Positions 58,668 through 64,000 of a DNA stretch of 64,000 nt are shown piece after piece. The notes below the pieces were generated by a model. That model was not told the origin of the DNA. It saw nothing but the letters and a program-made list of their open reading frames with translations, and ran no database searches. The DNA is taken from the NCBI GenBank assembly GCA_025618425.1, contig CM046849.1, positions 28,887,821 through 28,951,820 on the forward strand. The letters run 5' to 3'. The stretch comes from Heliocidaris tuberculata (taxonomy: Eukaryota; Echinodermata; Echinoidea; Camarodonta; Echinometridae). Each line of letters starts with the position of its first letter. Position 1 is the first letter of the stretch. A program made the translations under genes and the position numbers.

Positions 58668-58946
58668 TCATGAAAACAGTAATGGCTTGATTAAAACGAG
58701 CTTTTCAGGGACCATTCCAGTGGATCTCCAAATGTTTGACACTGCCTTTAAAAGGTAATTATTTGAAATAATGCTAATTAATTCCATCCAATCCTTCTTG
58801 GGACATCGTTGCATCGACAGCGAGTCTGAAATGTTCCAATTCACCTTCGACAGTACAAAGAAATTACCTCTCTTTATTTCCCACATGGCTTGGTCTGATG
58901 GTTCAAATGTCCTTCCCAGTTCGACAACATCATTCTGTCCAATATA
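58668..58946 (-). other. Coding-like stretch, unidentified
   Basis: The minus strand reads about 92 residues including VVELGRTFEPSDQAMWEIKR and MQRCPKKDWMELISIISNN. Donor-like TCGAAG|GTGAAT and AGAG|GTAATT occur inside; an acceptor-like TATTGGACAG starts it. The plus strand (58771-58956) is also open and protein-like, so the strand is uncertain. No family recognised. Confidence 0.35.
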
Positions 58947-59556
58947 TCAAGCTTAAGGCAACATGCTCACAAGTTAAGCTTGGTAATCTACTGATGGCGA
59001 GCAACGGGGGATTTCGATATTCACTTGATTAAAAATATATATTCATCCTTGATTCAATACAATCACATCTTTTATTCCCTCACACATGTATGTTCCCGAT
59101 ATCATCATCTCCAAATAAAACTTTATTTGGGAATCAAAGTCTGGGGGTAGCCTGCCAGAAAGACCCATAGCATTTCCTATAAAGGTGAAGAATAAACATC
59201 ATATCATAATGCTCCGGGAAAAACGTAATAGAATATCGTCTTCTTTATAATGTACTTCTATAGATATAATTCATGTAATATCTTATCTAACCACGGTGCA
59301 CATTTCTATAACTTTCGGTCATTTATAGGCTAGTCAATTTATAGAAGAAAAATACCCTAACCCTAAAAACTTGCAACAAAAGGTTATTCAACGGTTTTGG
59401 GTCTTGTTTGCCGTTAGAAATTCATTAAAGTCTAAGAAAATCAGACCTTCGGAAAGTGGTTATTTACAAAATGATATCCAAGATGGCCGCCAGTAAACAA
59501 AAATAACCATAAATCATTAAGCTAACTATAAAAGTTATAGATATGTTTTTGTTGAT
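58947..59556. other. Spacer, nothing recognised
   Basis: AT-rich. Confidence 0.5.
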
Positions 59557-60045
59557 TTAAAACATGCGGAATATCATTCTGAACAGGATCTACAAGTTTC
59601 ATTTAATTATGATGATTATGTGATAAAAAGTTACGGCCTAAATGGTAAAAGTTTGTGTGCCAATGTGTTATCAAAATATTTTTTAAAAATCAAATTTCTA
59701 CAAAATGGAGGTTTTTACGATGCTGTGCAGGGTGCTCTGCTGATAATAAATTAAGAGGACCATTATCAAAACGTGTTAATATACCTCAGAGAGATATACA
59801 ATATCTTTCTACTGTCTGAATATTGTATCAAACCCATATCAATACTCAGTTTTCACCCCAAAATATCAAAAACTTTTCAAAAACCTCTTGGTTTTTGTTG
59901 AGATACTAGTAGGAGGTTTCCATGGCAATAGTCAGTGAGGCACATAGGTTTGATTGGTATCAAAATGTGCGAAATATGATTCTAAATACGATGACCAAGT
60001 TTCATTCGAATCTGATGATCATACATAAAGTTACAGGTTAATTTA
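59557..60045 (+). repeat. Pair of diverged direct repeats
   Basis: GCGGAATATCATTCTGAAC...CAAGTTTCATTTAATTATGA (from about 59568) and GCGAAATATGATTCTAAAT...CAAGTTTCATTCGAATCTGA (from about 59968) share order over about 75 bp, 400 bp apart. They may be parts of a larger old repeat. Confidence 0.6.
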
Positions 60046-60160
60046 TCAAAAGAGTACAATAGGACCATGAGGACCCCCTAAGAAATTGCATAAAAGCCTT
60101 TTTTTTTTTTTCTTGTTAACATTATCAAGACCTGATACATGATAAACTCAAGATAGAAAC

Positions 60161-60297
60161 GGGGGCGTTTCATCAAGTGTCTTGTCAGTGATTTTTACCG
60201 ACAAATTTGCTCTCAGCCAATCAGATGCAAGGATTTCAGTAGCTTATAACAGTTGTCGGTAAAAATCACTGACAAAAGGCTTGATGAAACGCTCCCC
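60161..60297. mobile_element. Foldback MITE, CCAAT-core class
   Basis: Ends GGGGGCGTTTCATCAAG and CTTGATGAAACGCTCCCC. Arms GTCAGTGATTTTTACCGAC and its exact complement. The core from ATTTGCTCTCAGCCAATCAG on is the same as at 17231 over about 50 bp. Confidence 0.9.
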
Positions 60298-60454
60298 TGA
60301 TCTCTCTGCATCACTGACTAGTACGGTGAGTGACCCATAAGAAATCTCTCTACATGTATTTCAAAATAACTATAGTCATGATAGTAATGATTATACAGAC
60401 TTTTTCCGTGTGGCGCCGACTTAATTTGATATCATGCAATGCATTCTTTAAAAT

Positions 60455-60616
60455 CTATCTGACCGTCTTATGGCATGAAGAACCGCCTCGCCGTCTGTCA
60501 CTGTCGATCATCACACCAGCCGGTACCTTCATCATAATGGCAGAGTCATACGGCGACATAATAACGTGAGGTACAACATTCAGGTTCAACATAATCACAA
60601 AGGAGCAATCAGGAGC
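60455..60616 (-). CDS. Candidate terminal coding exon, unidentified protein
   Basis: The minus strand has GTATCATGTTCACAG| as an acceptor, then 162 bp open in one frame: 53 codons plus TAG, entering in phase 0. The product begins APDCSFVIMLNLNVVPHVIM and ends RRRGGSSCHKTVR, with a mildly hydrophobic first half and a basic tail. An internal AAG|GTACCG is a weaker donor alternative, which would make this an internal exon. No AATAAA was found close downstream. Family not recognised; no neighbouring exon located. Confidence 0.35.
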   Translation of the reverse strand, partial: APDCSFVIMLNLNVVPHVIMSPYDSAIMMKVPAGVMIDSDRRRGGSSCHKTVR

Positions 60617-60837
60617 CTGTGAACATGATACATACCACATTGACTGTTACACTAATGTTTAACTTTAAACGAGTTGACACAAATTAATTCATATCCTGGT
60701 CGTGGCCTCAATGCTCATTCCAATAACGCAAGGTAACAGTATTCGTAGCCATGATATGGGGCTACATACTTTGACTTATATCAAAATATTACAATACTGG
60801 GAAAAATAAATAATTTTAGAGGAGCGGGCAAGGGGTG
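60617..60837. other. Spacer
   Basis: Nothing recognised. Confidence 0.5.
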
Positions 60838-61210
60838 TCACCCCCCCCCCCCCCCTCCCCTCTCCCGCCCATTGGTACTCTTGTTTATTGAAGCCAGAAT
60901 CATCAACACTGCCGACGGATTTTTTTTTTTTTTTTTAGATTTAAACGCATTGATGACTACCTCGGTCTGTAGAGTTAGGGTTTTGAGGACATGTACTCCA
61001 CCCCCCCCCCCCTCTTTTTTGGGGGTGTGGTCTTCTTGGATTTCTCTTCTAGATTTCTTTTCCCATGTCGTACCCTTGTCAGCATGTTTAATAATTGATG
61101 CTGTCTTCATTATCTATAGCTTTTTTCATTACATTGGAAATTTGGTCCAGGTGTTGTCGGCAACAATGTCGAACCCCACCCCCCCCCCCCCCCCCTCACA
61201 CACACACAAA
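60838..61210. repeat. Cluster of C and T homopolymer runs
   Basis: C at about 60840-60855, T at about 60919-60936, C at about 61001-61012, C at about 61178-61195 followed by CACA repeats. Proline-rich frames are artefacts. Confidence 0.9.
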
Positions 61211-63115
61211 CACACAAAATGCCTTTTTTGCCTCCTCTGAGGGGATGAGGGAAGAAGATATCAAGAATTAAATGAGGCACAGCATGACGAAAATGGTAGT
61301 CCTATACTGCGATGAATGACATGGTTCACGAGAGTGCATTTTCATTGACAGATGGTCTGCAGGATATTCAATGTTTCCAGAGATTTGGTGCATTTGTTAC
61401 CACAGTGTCGACCTTTGAGATACATGTATATCTTTTTGGCTTTTTTATATAGATGGAGAACACAAAATCAATATATCAGAAAGTAAAAAGAAACATTAAT
61501 CTAAACAGTATGCAATTACATTGTAAAAGAAACTTATAGAATAGGAATTGTAGCATACTGTGAGGTTTTGGAATCATCAAATTGATAAGAAATTGACTCA
61601 ATCTGGCCAAAAGTCACATTCCAAGCATGCACAGAAATGGGTATATGGGACTGCACATACATATGGCATGACAGGTTGGTCCAAACTTTTCAGCTGTTTC
61701 TCGTCATATTTTGAATATGAGGGTATCGAAAGAGAAATCCTTTTCAGGAGACATTTCAACTATGAAACTCTTCCACAAATAATTGTTCACCTTTCCAAGA
61801 ACTCTTCTCTTTAAGCCACACACAATCAACTGCTCCACCGTCTCCATCCCTCACAATTATTGATATATTGATTTTCAAGAGAGTCTGCAGCTCTCGTATG
61901 GACAATTCATTTTCACTCTTGTCTGTCCATTAATATAAACATTAAACTATATGTTGAAAAAGAAACAACTCTTCAATTCTTATATTTTGCAAAATAGTTT
62001 CTTAAATTATGTTGTGTTTTATTGACTTTTGCGCTGATGGCTATACTGAAGACCACGCCCAGTGAGCATCCAACTTCTTATATTTACGACAACTAAGGTT
62101 AGGTCCGGATCATTCATGCATGTCATTTTGCTCGGCTCTTTGATTAGAGAGTTTCGTTATTATGATTTCATTCATATGATATAACATGTTCTGAAAACAA
62201 CTTCTGTTTTGTTGGCAAAACAATTTTACTTTCTCGTGAGAGGGGTATCAATTTTCAGTATAATATAACTGGAAATCAGTTAATTGTTTAAAATCTCTTT
62301 TCATGTAAAATGGATGAAACACGGTTTAAAATTCAACTCCATAAATTATGCGGCCTTTATCTGTGATCTATTCACCTTATTCTTATATGAAGATCAATGT
62401 CACAGGGCATTGCCGTATTCACTTGCTCATCATTAAGACCACATGCAGAGACAATTATACCCCCAACTATCACGAAAGCAGCAGATGTGCATGGTATACT
62501 GCCAGGGAGTTATCACAGAGTGCTGTGAAATACCTGGGGTGAGCAACAGCAGGAATGTCACCTAAATGTTGGCATAGTTGACTCGATATGCATCAGAAAT
62601 TGCCACGGCGTACAGGAAATGCTTATTTGTCCTAATAATGTGAATTGTTCTAATATTGCTGTAATGAAAGTGACGCTACCATCCAATACTATTTCTTTGA
62701 ATGCGAATTCGATTACTTCGACACAATAATTTTAGTTATATACGCATACTGCTGTATCCACTATTTTTTTAAAGACTATTATAATTCGTATTACTCTTTG
62801 GAGCCTATAAATCACAAGCGTAGCTTTCTCCTTAGGCTCCTCAATATTTCACTTTTATACTAACCCTGTCTTTTAAATTAATACTGCATGCAAACGTATA
62901 GATATGAGGTACTCACCTTCTGTTATTTTCTCTGACAATAAATTTCATGTTTATTTGTACCATTTTTCGTGTTTGTACTATTAATATTTTTTGTACAATT
63001 TATACCGCAAAAGCAGTGTATATGTGAAATATAAAACAACAAACTGAAACTGAAACTTATCTACGCACCTCGCATAGCACCGCCCCTGGTGTTCCACTGG
63101 TTCGTAAATATAGGG
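61211..63115. other. Spacer with two weak coding-like frames
   Basis: Plus-strand frames 61560-61814 (YFEYEGIEREILFRRHFNYE) and 62348-62542 (RCAWYTARELSQSAVKYLG, ending near a donor-like GG|GTGAGC) have fairly ordinary composition. Splice evidence is incomplete. CTGAAACTGAAAC near 63045 resembles a retroposon tail. Confidence 0.3.
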
Positions 63116-63671
63116 GTGCACTGACGCAACACATTGACTGGGGGTGCATTGACACCACATAGCAGCGATTTCGGAATATCAGTTGGTGCACCTGGTCCCA
63201 CCATATTCCATGCATCTAGCATAACACCGCCTCTAGGGTTCCACTCATCTGGGTGGTGAAGACGATCTTAGCGGTGCGTTTACACGACAAGTAGCGATTG
63301 CGAAATATCATTTGGCGCGCGTGGTCACGTCAAACCCTCATGCATCACTCGTCGTTGCTATCGATGGTTGATCAGTAGAAAGGAGCATATCAACGCACTC
63401 CCGTCACACTCTTCATGTCATCACCTGGTGCTAGAAACATGTTAATCACCATATGAGAAAGTAAATACAGGCATGGCAAGTCAGCGATCGTGACGGTGGG
63501 ACGTCTGCCACATGACTTTGTACATGATGTTTTTAGCCACCACGGATGGAAGGGTGTCAGGAATGTTATTAAGCACAGCATGCTATGGTTGATGTACAGC
63601 GTTGAGCGACAAAATGCATTCCTCACTCATTCAAATGGTCCTCATTTGCGCGATGTTTCCAGAGGTACTCC
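63116..63671 (+). repeat. Satellite unit 1, 556 bp
   Basis: Begins GTGCACTGACGCAACACATT. It contains two diverged sub-blocks (from 63143 GTGCATTGACACCACATAGC, and from about 63274 GTGCGTTTACACGACAAGTA). The next copy starts directly at 63672. A half-diverged forerunner (GCACCTCGCATAGCACCGCC) lies at 63066-63110. Open frames here (63390-63693) are not assigned. Confidence 0.95.
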
Positions 63672-64000
63672 GTGCACTGACGCAACACATTGACTGGGGG
63701 TGCATTGACACCACATAGCAGCGATTTCGGAATATCAGTTGGTGCACCTGGTCCCACCATATTCCATGCATCTAGCATAACACCGCCTCTAGGGTTCCAC
63801 TCATCTGGGTGGTGAAGACGATCTTAGCGGTGCGTTTACACGACAAGTAGCGATTGCGAAATATCATTTGGCGCGCGTGGTCACGTCAAACCCTCATGCA
63901 TCACTCGTCGTTGCTATCGGTGGTTGATCAGTAGAAAGGAGCATATCAACGCACTCCCGTCACACTCTTCATGTCATCACCTGGTGCTAGAAACATGTTA
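63672..64000 (+). repeat. Satellite unit 2, cut by the window edge
   Basis: 329 bp that read the same as unit 1 except for one substitution seen (A at 63364, G at 63920). The array may continue beyond the window. Confidence 0.95.

Noticed and set aside
61560..61814. Possible exon encoding an aromatic-rich peptide
   Set aside because: No acceptor or donor in register and no recognisable motif. Mentioned only as weak.

Overview
This window looks like non-coding, transposon-rich DNA from a marine invertebrate genome. An echinoderm, perhaps a sea urchin, is my best guess. The reasons are AT-rich spacer with no operons or long ORFs, splice-site-flanked exon candidates, many short palindromic (foldback) elements of kinds common in marine invertebrates, tRNA-derived SINEs, a TTAGGG run, and very many poly-C, CT/GA and AAT microsatellites. 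The taxon is an inference from repeat style and was not tested by any search. No complete gene can be read. Boundaries are from reading by eye and may be off by a few bases.

Layout. 0.6-1.4 kb: a GC-rich island built of two diverged direct copies, each with a perfect internal hairpin. 1.6-9.3 kb: ATC, CT, C and ATG simple repeats, a broken coding-like stretch (2.2-2.5 kb), and foldback elements at 2.9, 4.0, 4.5 and 5.1 kb. 10-17.6 kb: hairpin clusters (10.9, 12.2 kb), the best internal exon candidate (14.7-15.0 kb, minus strand), an element with TTAA-type ends (15.2 kb) and a nested duplication (16.8-17.6 kb). 18-30 kb: SINE pieces, three foldback elements and the first copy of a 657-bp TTAA element. 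30.3-30.5 kb: the best terminal exon candidate (minus strand). 31.6-32.2 kb: a decaying array of about 180-bp units. 32.9-36.3 kb: a GC-rich inverted-repeat element, a 397-bp near-perfect palindrome and another TTAA element. 38-46 kb: TTAA elements, SINEs whose tails run into AAT microsatellites, a Ty3/gypsy pol fragment, a local duplication and a non-LTR reverse-transcriptase remnant. 48-57 kb: SINEs, more TTAA copies, an element holding TTAGGG repeats between 9-bp target duplications, and a mariner-type foldback element. 57-62.5 kb: several short coding-like stretches, one (60.46-60.62 kb, minus) with a plausible acceptor. 63.1-64.0 kb: a 556-bp satellite unit followed by a nearly identical second copy that runs off the window.

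How it fits together. Nearly all the recognisable content is mobile and repetitive: at least five families with TTAA at their ends, a CCAAT-core foldback class, SINEs and satellites. Several insertions are nested, so relative ages can be read. The few exon candidates do not match any protein I recognise.
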